A DNA stretch of 64,000 nucleotides from Firmicutes bacterium AF25-13AC (GTDB taxonomy: Bacteria; Bacillota; Clostridia; Lachnospirales; Lachnospiraceae). The stretch covers positions 28,505-92,504 of the forward strand of contig QUFP01000014.1 in NCBI GenBank assembly GCA_003478935.1, given 5' to 3'. Position numbers and translations under genes: made by a program. A model generated the notes under the pieces. The model saw nothing but the letters and a program-made list of their open reading frames with translations. It was not told the DNA's origin and made no database searches. Below are positions 35,342-46,451 of this stretch, one piece after another. Every line of letters starts with the position of its first letter. Positions within the stretch are counted from its first letter, which is position 1.

Positions 35342-38300
35342 ATGGTAATCAGAGAATACAGCAAGGTTGAACTGGTATTTAGCTCTAGTGAGAGCGAAGC
35401 AGTCAAGATTGCACTTGTGAATCTGCGGCGCGATTTAATTCGTACACTTGACTGCAGCGTGACAGCAGGAGGCATTATTCGTATCCTTGTCGGAACAGTG
35501 GGCAATCTGCCAGAGTTAGACAAAAAGGCAGATATTTCAAAGCTTCAGGCAGAGGATGGCACGTACCGTAAGGAAGCATTTTTGATTCAGGAAAAGGAAG
35601 GAGAGCTCTTAATTGCAGGAACAGACCGCCGCGGTACAATTTATGGCATATATGATTTCTGTGAATGGCTTGGCGTATCACCATGGTATTTCTTTGCCGA
35701 TGTGCCAGTGCGCCGTAGAAGTGAAGTCGTAATTGAAAATGGTTATTGCAAGGTGGATTATCCGTCTGTTGAGTACAGAGGAATTTTTATCAACGACGAG
35801 GAAGAGTTAGAGCACTGGGTATGGCGCTATATGGGTGAAACGACCATTGGTGTAAAGACATATGAAAAGATCTTTGAACTGCTGCTTCGCTTAAAGCTCA
35901 ATTATATCTGGCCGGCAATGCATGTCAATTCCTTTAATCTAAAACAGGAAAACGGTGCTCTTGCAAACCGCATGGGCATAGTTGTCGGAACGTCTCACTG
36001 TGATATGCTGATGAGAAGCAATAATCGCGAGTGGAAGCCGTGGCTTGCAAAGAAGGGCTATACCGATGTGGAATATGATTTTTCTATTCCAGGCAGAAAC
36101 CGTGAAATCTTAAAGGAGTATTGGCGCGAGAGCGTAGAGCAAAACCGTGATTTTGAAGTAAGCTACACAGTTGGTATGAGAGGAATCCACGATTCAGGTT
36201 TTGAGACAAAATCACTTGAAGGTCTGACAGGAGAGAAACTACTAAAAGCTAAAATTGAGCTGCTTGAATCTGTTATGGCAGCACAACAGGAGATTCTTTC
36301 TGAAACATTAGACACCGAGCCTATGAAGACCTTTGTGCCGTACAAAGAAGTGCTTGAGCTTTATGATAATGGCTTAAAGGTGCCGGAAGATCTGACACTG
36401 ATCTGGACAAATGACAACTATGGTTATGTGCGCCGCTATCCAGGCGAGAAGGAAAAGGCAAGAAAGAGCGGAAATGGTATTTATTATCATAATTCTTACT
36501 GGGCACCGCCGGGAGCTTCCTATCTGTTTATCTGCTCAATTCCAATGTCTCACACTAGAAATGAGCTGTTAAAGGCATACAAAGAAGGCATTCAGAAGGT
36601 GTGGGTTACAAATTTCGGCGCAATTAAGCCACTAGAGCAGCAGCTTTCCTTCTACGCAAAGCTTGCATGGGAGGCAGATGGAGATGATAATCGCGATCTT
36701 GAAACCTTTGACGAAACTATTTTTTTGACAAGATGGTTAGACAGCATGTTTACAGGACAGCCAGGAAAAGCAGCAGCAGCGCTCCTATTAGAATTTGATC
36801 AGCTCACAAATGCAAGAAAGCTTGAGCATATGGATGATGACTGCTTTTCACAGACAGCATTTGGAGATGAGGCAGCAGCACGCATGCATCGTTATGAATA
36901 TATTTGCAGTGAGCTGGAGAAGATTTATGAGAACTTGCCGGAGCAGGAGAAGGATGCCTTTTTCCAGATGATATTGATGAAGGTGCAGGCAGCTTATTTT
37001 ACAAATGGCATGTATTATTATGCAGATCGCAGCCGTCTTTGCATAAGACAGGGCAAAAACAGTGATGCAAAGCGTTATACCGATAAGAGCCATGCATTTG
37101 ATCTGGCGCGCAGAAAGCTTCTCTACTACTACAATCACGTTATGAGTAATGGAAAGTGGAATGGCATATTAACACCAGAGGATTTCCCACCGCCGCGCAC
37201 AGCTATGTATCCATCATGCCGTGTGCCATTACATGCAGCAGCAGATAAGTTGATTGTCACCTGCTGGAATAACCAAAGTGAGCTCACCTTCACAGACAGC
37301 ACACACGGTAACGCGAAATGGATTGAACTTGCAAATGCAGGAGACGGCGCACTGTCATATAAGATTGAAAAGCCAGAGTGGCTTGAGATTGTCGGTGCAC
37401 TTCCAACAGAAGGAACACTTACAAAAGAAACCCGCTTCGTTTTTAGTGTAATACCACAGACTAAATCCGCAGAAGCACTTCACTCTGAAAATGCACCTAA
37501 TGATGCAAAGTCATCACTTGTTCGCCACGGTGAAATCGCAGTATTTAGCGGTACACAAAAGGTTTGTACAATTCCAGTAACCGATAAGACCGATGATGTA
37601 AAGGCTCGTGTACAAAAGGATGCAGAAGATGCAAAGCTGACTAAGGCAGTAGCTTTGCATGTTGCGATTGAAGACAGCGGCAGATGTGTTATTGAGGCAG
37701 AAAATGGTACAGAAGTATCAAGCTTGGATGCAGCTGGCTGGAAGCTAATTTCTAATCTAGGCCGTTCACAGGGAAGTCTTTTGGAGGCAGAGATACCTGG
37801 TGCACAGTGTCCTGCCCGTTCTATCTGACACAAGGTGGTGATTTTGTATTAGAGCTTCATCGTTTCCCAACGCTTTGCTCTGTGGGACATATTCGTATTG
37901 GCATATCTGTAGACAATGGTGAAATGAATGTGTTTGAGTCGCAGTCAACAGATGAGCACCGTGCGAATTGGAAGCATAACATACTAAACAATGTGGATAA
38001 GCTTTCAGGACGTTTTACTGGACTGGCGGCAGGACTTCACAATCTTACCTTCACAGCAATTGATCCATATGTTTCCTTCACACGCGCCGTTTTATACGAT
38101 GAAAAGAGCGAGGCAGGAAAACAGCTGTCTTGTCAGCTTACAAGTCTGGCAAAACTTGTGGATGGAGCTTATAAAAGAAGCAATCTTGGAATTATTCTGT
38201 CAAATCCAGAATGCGAAATGCTTCCTAAAAATATTGATCTTGATGCATATTGTGAGCACTGGTACGGCAATGTAACACCAGAGCCGCGCCCTGTTTTGTA

Positions 38301-38889
38301 TCTTCCGCTTTCAGCAGGAAAAGATTCGCTGGAAGATGATGATATCATAATTCGTCCAGAAGAAAACAGCGATAAGATTACGCCGCAGCAGATCTTAGAA
38401 AAAGCAGTAAATCCTGTCACAGAGGCAAACGGCATTATAAATATTGACGCAGCATCTGCAATGGCACAAACTGCATTTGCATCTACAAATGACAGCGCAG
38501 ACGGCACTTCTTGGAATTATTGTGACAGTCCGGCATATAACGAAAGTGGTCTTGCTATGTATATCGAAAAGGAAGGCTTATCATGGAGTGAACAAGAAGC
38601 GCCAAGCCTTCACTATATAGTTAAGACACAGGGCGGTCATTACCGCATCTGGGTACATACATGGCAGTGGGGAGATGACTGTTCACACTATACTGTAGGA
38701 GTAGATGGCGTCATTGTACCAGAAAAAGAACTGTATGGCGGACGCCCGCTATGGAAATATGCATCAGAGCATGTATGGAAGTGGGCACCAGTCTGGGAGT
38801 GCGAACTAGAGAAAGGTCAGCACGAAATAAGTGTGCACAGCCTAAATTCACGCCTTCGCATTGATCAGATACGGTTAGAGAAAGTGTAA
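35342..38889 (+). pseudogene. GH115 xylan alpha-1,2-glucuronidase, frameshifted
   Basis: Cleaves (methyl)glucuronic acid from xylan fragments, cytoplasmic. The first frame (to 37828) has the N-terminal alpha/beta domain (GTDRRGTIYGIYDFCEWLGVSPW) and barrel blocks YRGIFINDEEELEHWV, LRLKLNYIWPAMHVNSF, MGIVVGTSHCDMLMRS, VGMRGIHDSGFE, IWTNDNYGYVRRYP and YYHNSYWAPPGASY. The second frame (from about 37803) has the C-terminal beta domains, including the final jelly-roll. Adding one C near 37803 (PGATVSCPFYLTQGG) joins them to about 1180 residues. CGGAGG precedes ATG 35342. Pairs functionally with the divergent pectinesterase for plant cell wall fragments. Confidence 0.85.
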
Positions 38890-38943
38890 TATTTTAAGGT
38901 ACATATGCAAAGCTTCGCAAAAGCACCGTAAGGAAGAAATAAA

Positions 38944-38977
38944 AGACCTGCCTGCCCATCACTGAGCAAGCAGGTCT
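38944..38977 (-). terminator. Terminator of the Rrf2 gene
   Basis: 12-bp stem (38944-38955 with 38966-38977, one wobble); on the minus strand it overlaps the last codons and is followed by TTTTATTTC. Confidence 0.7.
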
Positions 38978-39363
38978 GCTAATGTAATACTGTCAAGATA
39001 GTCATTTACGATTTCACCTAGTTTCATCCACATACCAATTGTGCGGCATTCAGATGCCTTAGGGCAGGAGGTTGAGCCAGATTCAATACAGCCGACAGGT
39101 TCAAGACTTGTTTCTGTAAGGCGCAGGATTCTTCCGATTGTGTATTCACTGGGAGACATAGTCAGACGATAGCCGCCACCCTTGCCGCGCATGCCCTCAA
39201 GAAGATGTTCTTGGACAAGAATTTTTAAAATGCTTTCCAGATATTTTTCAGAAATTCCCTGTCTGGCAGCAATTGATTTTAATGGAATATATGGTTCATT
39301 TGGATGCTCTGCGATATCAATCATAACACGCAGGGCATAACGTCCTCTGGTAGATACAATCAT
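38959..39363 (-). CDS. Rrf2 family (IscR-like) transcriptional regulator
   Basis: 134-residue winged-helix regulator: STRGRYALRVMIDIAEH, IPLKSIAARQGISEKYLESILKIL, GMRGKGGGYRLTMSPSEYTIG. Three Cys in CIESGSTSCPKASEC (spacing 7 and 5) resemble the Fe-S ligands of IscR-type proteins. ATG 39363 follows GAGGTG. No iscS gene is adjacent; the neighbour on the other side is the peptide ABC operon, which it might regulate. Confidence 0.85.
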   Translation of the reverse strand: MIVSTRGRYALRVMIDIAEHPNEPYIPLKSIAARQGISEKYLESILKILVQEHLLEGMRGKGGGYRLTMSPSEYTIGRILRLTETSLEPVGCIESGSTSCPKASECRTIGMWMKLGEIVNDYLDSITLADLLAQ

Positions 39364-39409
39364 AAGTCACCTCAAAAATAGAATTCGCTGTGTCACAGCA
39401 GATAAACCT

Positions 39410-39438
39410 ATTATACTACAAGGTAAAAAGGAAATCAA
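39410..39438 (-). promoter_or_regulatory. Promoter of the Rrf2 gene
   Basis: Minus-strand TTGATT (39433-39438), 17 bases, TATAAT (39410-39415). Confidence 0.6.
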
Positions 39439-39545
39439 ATAAAATGTATCCTTTTTAGAACAGAAAAGTGAGAAAAACCTCTGTACAAATAAGAAAAAAT
39501 CTTCTACAATGAAATTGTGGCAGCGAGCATAGAGCCGCTGACCAG

Positions 39546-39575
39546 AGTCTGCGGCGCCGCCGTGGCAGACTTTTG
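39546..39575 (+). promoter_or_regulatory. Terminator-like hairpin in the leader of the Dpp/Opp-type operon
   Basis: AGTCTGC (39546-39552) pairs with GCAGACT (39565-39571) around a GC-rich core and is followed by TTTTG, 30 bases before the start codon. It may act as an attenuator. Confidence 0.4.
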
Positions 39576-39604
39576 TATAAGCGGCGCAGAGAGGAAATTG
39601 AAAA

Positions 39605-41107
39605 ATGAAAAAGACAGGTAAGACAGCAGCATTAGCATTGACCATGAGTATGGCAGTGACAGCAATGCCGTTTGGCGTATCGGCAGAGGAGACAGATAAG
39701 ACAGTTGTGCGCATTAATATGGAGTCTGAGCCAGATAACTTGGATCCATGGCTTTCAGCAGCAAGCGACACAGAGGCCGTATTTCACAATGTATTTGAGG
39801 GACTTGTACTGTTTGATGAGACAGGAGCATTGATTCCGGGATTAGCCGAGAGCTGGGATATTTCCGATGACGGATTGACCTATACCTTTCATTTAAGAGA
39901 CGACGTAACCTTCCACAATGGAAAGGCATTTTCGGCTGAGGACGTCGTATATACCTATGAATCTCTTTCCGGTTTAGGCGGAGAGGAGGCTCTTTCTTCT
40001 AAATTTAAAAATCTGACTTCAGTAGAAGCCGTTGATGATTACACAGTTACAATGACACTCGCGGAGGCTGATGCTGCATTTTTGCAGTATACAAGAGTAG
40101 CAGTACTTCCAAAAGGATATGAGGATCAGTCAAGTGCTCCGGTAGGAACTGGCCCATTTGTGTTTGAAAAATATGTTCCTGGACAGATGGTTGTTCTGGA
40201 GAAAAATGAAGATTATTATGATGAATCCAGAATGCCAAAGATCGATGAGGCACAGATTTATATTATGGGTGATGACAGTGCCGTTTTAACAGCACTGCAG
40301 TCAGGACAGCTTGACGCAGGAATTGTTTATGCAGACAGCGCTGATTATTTAACAGGTGACTTTACTGTAAACAGTTCTCCGCAGAACATGGTTCAGTTAT
40401 TTGCGTTAAATAACTCAGCCACGCCATTTGATGATGTGCGTGTACGTCAGGCATTTGAGTATGCAGTTAATAAGGATCAGATCATTGACGGTGTATTTGC
40501 CGGATATGCTACAGAGCTGTATAGTAACTTCAGCCCAGTAATGTCTTATTTTTATAATGATGAGCTTGAAGATGTCTACACATATGATGTAGATAAGGCA
40601 AAGGAATTGATGGCAGAGGCGGGATATGAGGATGGTTTTGATATTACAATCACAGTTCCGTCTAATTATCAGAAGCATGTTGATACTGCGCAGGTAATAG
40701 CACAGCAGTTAAAGCAGATCAATGTCAACGCAACTATTGAGCCAGTTGAGTGGGGTCAGTGGCTGGAGCAGGTATACACAAATGCAGATTATCAGACAAC
40801 AGTTGTTGGTTTGACAGGAAAGCTTGATCCAAACGATATTTTAGGCCGTTATGTAAGCGATTATGCAAAGAATTTCATGAAATATAATAATCCGGATTAT
40901 GATAAGCTGATCGAAGAAGCAAAGACAGCTTCAGATGAGGAGCGCGTTGAGTTATTTAAGGAGTGTCAAAAGATGCTGACAGATGACGCTGCTGCTGTAT
41001 GGATCTGTGATCCGAATGCCATTGCTGTTACAAGAAGCGATTTAAAGGGCTACACTTTCTACCCGGTAAGCTTCATTGATTTAAGCAAGCTTTACTACGA
41101 GGAATAA
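39605..41107 (+). CDS. Peptide/nickel-type ABC transporter substrate-binding protein (family 5)
   Basis: 500 residues. Signal peptide (MKKTGKTAALALTMSMAVTA, cleavage after SA near residue 27) without a lipobox Cys. Family 5 blocks: NMESEPDNLDPW, FEGLVLFDETGALIPGLAESWDISDDGLTYTFHLRDDVTFHNG (quoted in pieces of the family pattern), SAPVGTGPFVFEKY, and FDDVRVRQAFEYAVNKDQII. Binds a peptide, metal chelate or other small solute outside the cell; the cargo is unknown. First gene of a complete five-gene importer, followed by a terminator before the permeases. GAGAGG before ATG 39605. Confidence 0.85.
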   Translation: MKKTGKTAALALTMSMAVTAMPFGVSAEETDKTVVRINMESEPDNLDPWLSAASDTEAVFHNVFEGLVLFDETGALIPGLAESWDISDDGLTYTFHLRDDVTFHNGKAFSAEDVVYTYESLSGLGGEEALSSKFKNLTSVEAVDDYTVTMTLAEADAAFLQYTRVAVLPKGYEDQSSAPVGTGPFVFEKYVPGQMVVLEKNEDYYDESRMPKIDEAQIYIMGDDSAVLTALQSGQLDAGIVYADSADYLTGDFTVNSSPQNMVQLFALNNSATPFDDVRVRQAFEYAVNKDQIIDGVFAGYATELYSNFSPVMSYFYNDELEDVYTYDVDKAKELMAEAGYEDGFDITITVPSNYQKHVDTAQVIAQQLKQINVNATIEPVEWGQWLEQVYTNADYQTTVVGLTGKLDPNDILGRYVSDYAKNFMKYNNPDYDKLIEEAKTASDEERVELFKECQKMLTDDAAAVWICDPNAIAVTRSDLKGYTFYPVSFIDLSKLYYEE

Positions 41108-41123
41108 ATCTATATAAGAAAGG

Positions 41124-41157
41124 CAGCCCGGCGAAAGTTTTTTCGGCGGGCTGTTTT
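41124..41157 (+). terminator. Intra-operon terminator after the family 5 binding protein
   Basis: 13-bp stem with one mismatch (41124-41136 with 41141-41153), then TTTT. The permease ribosome site (GGAG, 41158-41161) begins right after it. Confidence 0.75.
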
Positions 41158-41169
41158 GGAGTCAGACAT

Positions 41170-42111
41170 ATGAATTATTATATACAAAAAGCAGCGGGCC
41201 TTTTGGTAACGCTGCTGCTAGTGTCTTTTATTACATTCAGTGTTTTTCAGATTTTGCCGGGAAATCCTGCCTATATCATTCTTGGAGTAGATGCAGATCC
41301 AATGCAGATTGAGGCACTGAATAAGAGCATGGGATTAGATAAGCCTGCACTTGTGCGTTATGTAGATTGGATTGCAGGACTGTTTCGAGGCGATCTTGGA
41401 GTTTCATATCGTTACCAGCAGCCGGTTGCACAGCTTATATCAGATGCGCTTGAAGTAACTGGAAGTCTTGCGATAATAACACTTATTCTGACATTGATAA
41501 TTGGTGTTTTGGCTGGTGTGTGGCTGGCAGACCACTCAGATAAGTGGTATAGTCTTCCGCTTTCCATGCTCTCACAGGTCAGCATTTCCATCCCGTCTTT
41601 CTGTATGGCAATCTTTTTAATCAGCATTTTTACAGTTGGTTTAAAATGGCTTCCATCTATTGGTTTTGTATCATTTTCAGAAAGCCCGTCAGGATGGCTT
41701 AAAAGCCTTATATTGCCGTCATGCTCATTAGCGCTTGGTACAAGTGCAATAGTGATTCGCTATGTTAAGGCGTCAGTTAACGGGCAAAGAAAGCAGGATT
41801 ATGTGCGTACTGCCTACAGTAAAGGTTTGGGAAAAAATAAGGTGATGTACCGTCATGTGCTTAGAAATTCCCTGATTCCAGTAATTACCATTTTTGGTAT
41901 GACAGCAGCAGATATCTTAGGCGGAAGCATCATCGTCGAAAATGTTTTTTCCATGCCAGGAATCGGACGACTAATCTCAGTCTCCATCTCCAGCCGAGAT
42001 CTGCCATTACTGCAGGGACTGACCTTCTACTTGGCGCTCATTGTTGTGGTGTGCAATTTCGCCGTCGATCTGATCTATTCACTGGTAGATCCGAGAATTC
42101 GTCTGAAGTAA
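41170..42111 (+). CDS. ABC transporter permease, DppB/OppB-like
   Basis: 313 residues, six membrane segments, with FSVFQILPGNPAYIILG, the EAA-type loop VRTAYSKGLGKNKVMYRHVLRNSLIPVITIFG and GGSIIVENVFSMPGIGRL. First membrane subunit of the Dpp/Opp-type importer. Confidence 0.9.
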   Translation: MNYYIQKAAGLLVTLLLVSFITFSVFQILPGNPAYIILGVDADPMQIEALNKSMGLDKPALVRYVDWIAGLFRGDLGVSYRYQQPVAQLISDALEVTGSLAIITLILTLIIGVLAGVWLADHSDKWYSLPLSMLSQVSISIPSFCMAIFLISIFTVGLKWLPSIGFVSFSESPSGWLKSLILPSCSLALGTSAIVIRYVKASVNGQRKQDYVRTAYSKGLGKNKVMYRHVLRNSLIPVITIFGMTAADILGGSIIVENVFSMPGIGRLISVSISSRDLPLLQGLTFYLALIVVVCNFAVDLIYSLVDPRIRLK

Positions 42112-42165
42112 CAAAGCCAACGTTCGAAGCCTAGTGATAATTTATTATAAAAAGGAAAACAATCC

Positions 42166-42972
42166 ATGAAACAGTATTTGAAAAATAAAAGCTTTCTTAC
42201 AGGAGCAATTCTGGCGTTTATTATGCTTGGGATGCTTGGTGTCAGTTTGTTTTGGCTGCCATACGATCCAGAAGAAATGTATCTTGCACCAAAGCTGTCG
42301 CTTCCTAGCATAGCGCATCCGATGGGAACAGATCAGTTTGGTCGAGATGTGCTGAGCCGCATAATGAAGGGTATACAGGTATCATTTGGCATTGGTGTTG
42401 TCGTTGTAGCAGCAGGCGGACTTGTGGGAACACTTCTTGGCGCCTGTTCTGGATATTTTGGCGGATATGTCGATGAAGTGATTATGAAAATTGTGGACGC
42501 ACAGATGGCATTTCCTGGGATTTTGCTCGCGTTAATGCTGATGTGTATATTTGGACGAGGTCTAAGCAATACAATTCTGGCATTGTCAATTATGTCCATT
42601 CCGCGATTTGTACGTATGGCGCGAAGCGGATTTTTAAAGCTTCGTGAAGCTGATTTTGTAAAAGCAGAGCGTGTCAGGGGAGCATCTGCACCGAGAATCA
42701 TGTTTTTGCATATATTGCCAAATCTATTCTCAGAGCTGACGGCAACTGCATCATTAACATTTGCATCAGCTGTCATGTCAGAGGCAGGCTTAAGCTACTT
42801 AGGACTTGGTGTAGCACCGCCAAAGCCAAGTCTTGGACTGATGCTTTCAGATGCCCAGCAGACGCTTCTTATGGCACCATGGAACATTGCCATGCCAGCG
42901 ATTGTTATTACATTGCTTGTCATGAGTTTTAATTTGATTGGAGATGGAATCCAGGAGGTGACAGTGAACTGA
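42166..42972 (+). CDS. ABC transporter permease, DppC/OppC-like
   Basis: 268 residues; [19 protein letters not shown], the EAA-type loop [23 protein letters not shown] and [23 protein letters not shown]. Its stop overlaps the start of the next gene (TGATG). Confidence 0.9.
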   Translation: MKQYLKNKSFLTGAILAFIMLGMLGVSLFWLPYDPEEMYLAPKLSLPSIAHPMGTDQFGRDVLSRIMKGIQVSFGIGVVVVAAGGLVGTLLGACSGYFGGYVDEVIMKIVDAQMAFPGILLALMLMCIFGRGLSNTILALSIMSIPRFVRMARSGFLKLREADFVKAERVRGASAPRIMFLHILPNLFSELTATASLTFASAVMSEAGLSYLGLGVAPPKPSLGLMLSDAQQTLLMAPWNIAMPAIVITLLVMSFNLIGDGIQEVTVN

Positions 42973-43969
42973 TGGAATTTCGTGCAGAACAGTTTTCAAT
43001 TGAGTTTGAACATGAAAAAAAGTGGTATCCTGCAGTAACAGATTTAAATATGCATATTGATGCCGGTGAGATGGTCGCATTAATTGGTGAGTCTGGCTGT
43101 GGAAAGTCAATTACAGCTCTGTCGATGATGGGCCTCAGCCAAAGGATACGCGCCTTGGCGGTCATCTGTGTTTGGATGCTGAATCAGGTTCTGTGGATTT
43201 AACAGGGCTTACACAAAAAGAGTGGATGAAGCTTCGCGGAAGCGAGATTTCAATGATTTTTCAGGAGCCGATGACGGCACTCAATCCACTGATTAAAGTT
43301 GGAAAACAGGTATGCGAATGTCTTTTAACTCACCAAAAGGGCATAAGTAAAAAAGAGGCAAAGAGCCTTGTCTTAGAACAGCTAAAAAGCGTTGGTCTTC
43401 CAGATGTGGAAGATATGTATGACTGCTATCCTCACCAGTTATCAGGTGGACAGCGCCAGCGAGTTATGATTGCCATGGCATTTATAAATAATCCGGCTCT
43501 TTTAATTGCCGATGAGCCAACAACTGCGCTTGATGTTACGATTCAGACGCAGATTATGGATTTGATGCGCCAGATGAATAAAAAGACTAATACAGCTATT
43601 CTTCTGATTTCACACGATCTTGGCGTTGTAAGCAGACTGTGCAGTCGTGTTTACATTATGTATGCAGGTCGCATTGTGGAGAGTGGACCGGTTGATCAGA
43701 TCTTATCGCATCCACTTCATCCGTATACAAAAGGTCTTGTAGAGGCGATTCCTGATATTACAAAGCGCGGAAAGCCATTAAAGGCTATACCAGGCAGTGT
43801 GCCGGGATTATATGCAAGAAGCAATACTGGCTGTGGCTTTGCAGAAAGGTGTGAGTACTGCACAAAGCAGTGTCAAAAAGAAGTGCCTTTGCTAGTACAG
43901 GATGGTGGACGCGCTGTAGCATGTTGGAATAAAAATTTTGACTCAGGAAGGGGCAATACTCATGACTGA
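42972..43969 (+). pseudogene. ABC transporter ATPase, DppD/OppD-like, frameshifted
   Basis: Drives the Dpp/Opp-type importer. The first frame (to 43202) has Walker A GESGCGKS. The second frame continues with LRGSEISMIFQEPMTALNP, signature [15 protein letters not shown], Walker [13 protein letters not shown], the H-loop SHDLGV and a C-terminal Cys-rich loop (CGFAERCEYCTKQC). Restoring one C at about 43139 ([12 protein letters not shown]) joins the frames to about 332 residues. The start overlaps the DppC stop, and the end overlaps DppF by 8 bases. Confidence 0.85.
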
Positions 43970-44999
43970 ACAAATAAAACAAAGACAGCCATTGATTGAG
44001 CTAAAAGATGTGACAAAAACATATCATGACGGCAAGAGAAAGGATGTTTTTGCCGTATCAAATTTTAATCTGACGCTTTACGAGGGAGAGACACTTGGTC
44101 TTGTCGGGGAGTCTGGCTGCGGAAAATCAACTATTGGAAATATGCTGGTTCATCTTCTTACACCAGATGAAGGTTCTATTTTATTTCGTGGACAAGACAT
44201 TACTTCAATGAATGAGAGGCAGTTTCATCCGCTTCGAAAAGAGATTCAGATGGTTTTTCAGGATCCATACTCGTCGCTTAATCCGAGAAAGAAAATTGGC
44301 TGGCTTTTAGAAGAACCGCTTAAGATTCATAGAAAAAACATGAAAAAAGAAGAACGAAAGGCAAAGGTAGAGGAAATATTAAAAGAAGTTGGCCTAGATG
44401 CAGAATATGCAAATCGCTATCCAAAGGAATTGTCTGGTGGTCAAAGACAGCGCGTCAGCATTGCTCTTGCATTTTTGATGAATCCGGCATTTCTTGTCGC
44501 AGATGAGCCAGTGTCAGCGCTTGATGTTTCTGTTCAGGCGCAGATTTTGAATTTGATGCGTGAGCTTCAAGAAAAATATCAGCTGACATCTCTTTTTATC
44601 TCACATGATTTAGGCGTGGTATCGTATCTGTCAGACCGAATTGGCGTGATGTATTTAGGTCATTTGGTTGAGCTTGGCACAACCGAGGAAATTCTAAAAA
44701 ATCCTGCACATCCGTACACAAAGGCACTGTTTGATGTCAATGCAGGTGTGCTTTTGGGTGAGATTCCAAGCCCATCAGATCCACCGTCAGGATGCCCATT
44801 TCATACTAGATGTGTGTACTGCACAGAAAGATGCAAAGCAGAAATGCCGCAGATGCAGACACTTTCAGGGGAAGGTGAAAATGTGCACATTGCGGCATGT
44901 CACAGGATTGAGGTCAGTTCACGAAAACTAAGTTTATCCGTGCCTGCCTCAAAGGGTAAACGAAGTAACGGAGCAATTCGTAGGTATTCAGAGTTTTAA
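43962..44999 (+). CDS. ABC transporter ATPase, DppF/OppF-like
   Basis: 345 residues; Walker [11 protein letters not shown]-loop MVFQDPYSSLNPRKKI, signature [15 protein letters not shown], Walker B FLVADEPVSALD, H-loop SHDLGVV, and the C-terminal oligopeptide-importer Cys cluster CPFHTRCVYCTERC. ATG 43962 lies inside the end of the previous gene with GGAAGGGG upstream. Second ATPase of the importer. Its last about 20 residues (GKRSNGAIRRYSEF) look like read-through of non-family sequence. Confidence 0.9.
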   Translation: MTEQIKQRQPLIELKDVTKTYHDGKRKDVFAVSNFNLTLYEGETLGLVGESGCGKSTIGNMLVHLLTPDEGSILFRGQDITSMNERQFHPLRKEIQMVFQDPYSSLNPRKKIGWLLEEPLKIHRKNMKKEERKAKVEEILKEVGLDAEYANRYPKELSGGQRQRVSIALAFLMNPAFLVADEPVSALDVSVQAQILNLMRELQEKYQLTSLFISHDLGVVSYLSDRIGVMYLGHLVELGTTEEILKNPAHPYTKALFDVNAGVLLGEIPSPSDPPSGCPFHTRCVYCTERCKAEMPQMQTLSGEGENVHIAACHRIEVSSRKLSLSVPASKGKRSNGAIRRYSEF

Positions 45000-46350
45000 T
45001 TTGTTCGAATCGCTTTCTGTTTCCATTTTCCAGATGCGTATCGAATTAGGCAGACGATCGAGACAGTCAGCCAAGTAAGTCCAGTTGTCATCCAGATGCC
45101 CCAGTAGCCGATCTTTGGAATTTTTGTCAGAACAGAGGCATATACCAGACGGCAGAGAACCTCAGTCAGACCATTGATCATCGCAAATCCGGCATCTCCA
45201 CATCCGTTTAAAATGCCTCTTGGAATGTAGATCATGCCAAGGAAGAAATAGCATACACTGGTGATTTTAAGAGCAGAAGCACCTAGAGTAATGACGTCGG
45301 TTTCTTTTACAAAGAGACCGGCGATATTTTTTCCAAAAATAAAAGTGACCGGAATCATGATTGCACTGAATACAGCGACAATCGCAATTGATTTTTTGAA
45401 GCCAAGTTTCACTCTGTCGGTATCCCCAGCACCAATGTTTTGACCAGCATAGGTGGTGAGTGCAGTTCCAAGAGAGTTGTAAGGCTGATTGATCAGCTGC
45501 TCGATTCGGTTTGTGATTGTGTAGGCAGAGACAACTGTGGAGCCAAAGCTGTTGACAATCGACTGCAAGAATACGCAGGAGACAGCGATCATGCTGCTTT
45601 GCAAGGCAATAGGAACACCGAGTCGATAAGAGTTTTTGATTATCAAAAATCAGGCTTTAGCTGCTTCTTTGTCAGATGAAAATAAGATATTTTCTTGAAT
45701 GCATAGAAGAGACTTACTACGGCTGATAGTGCCTGAGAGAGGATCGTCGCAAATGCGACACCAAACACGCCCCAGCCAAAGCTAATGACAAACAAGAGAT
45801 CCAAAAGCACATTGCAAATGCTTGATAGGATCAGAAAGTACAGAGGTGTCTTTGAATCACCAAGTGCTCGAAGGATTGAGGAGACACCGTTATATAGAGA
45901 AATTGCAACGATTCCTAGGCAGGTCGTTCTCATATAGGTGATCGAGTCGTTAATGATGTCATCTGGTGTCTTCAAAAGCCTTAAAACAGCCGGCGCAATC
46001 AAGTAGCACAAAATGCTGACAACAAGCGCCGACGAGATTAGTACATAGAACGAGTTTGCAATCGTCTCACTGACCTTATCAAATCGCTTCGCACCGTAAA
46101 ATTGCGAGACAATGACACCAATTCCAATGCCAAGACCAGATGAAAGTGAGAAGAACAACCAGTTTAGTGAGCCGCAAGCACCGACAGCGCCAAGCGCATT
46201 GGCACCTACAAAATTTCCTACGACAATCGAGTCCACCATGTTATAGAATTGCTGGAAAATATTGCCGATGATCAGTGGGACAGAGAAGGTCAGAATCAGT
46301 CTGACCGGGCTGCCCTTTGTCATGTCGGCAGTATTTGATGAAGGTTTCAT
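44996..46350 (-). pseudogene. MATE family efflux transporter, frameshifted
   Basis: The N-terminal frame (46350 to about 45650) starts DMTKGSPVRLILTFSVPLIIGNIFQQFYNMVDSIVVG in the usual family manner, and the C-terminal frame (to 44996) starts IIKNSYRLGVPIALQSSMIAVS. They join if one T is restored in a T run at about 45648-45652 (KPDFLIIKNS), giving about 451 residues and 12 membrane segments. Convergent with the DppF gene, overlapping by 4 bases. Confidence 0.8.
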
Positions 46351-46451
46351 ATGCCCTCCCTCCCTAATGTATAGTCTGCCTTTTTTTTAACATGGTAAAA
46401 GCTCATTGTAAATGGATTATTTTTGCTTAAATTCAGCTTAAAAGATAGATA

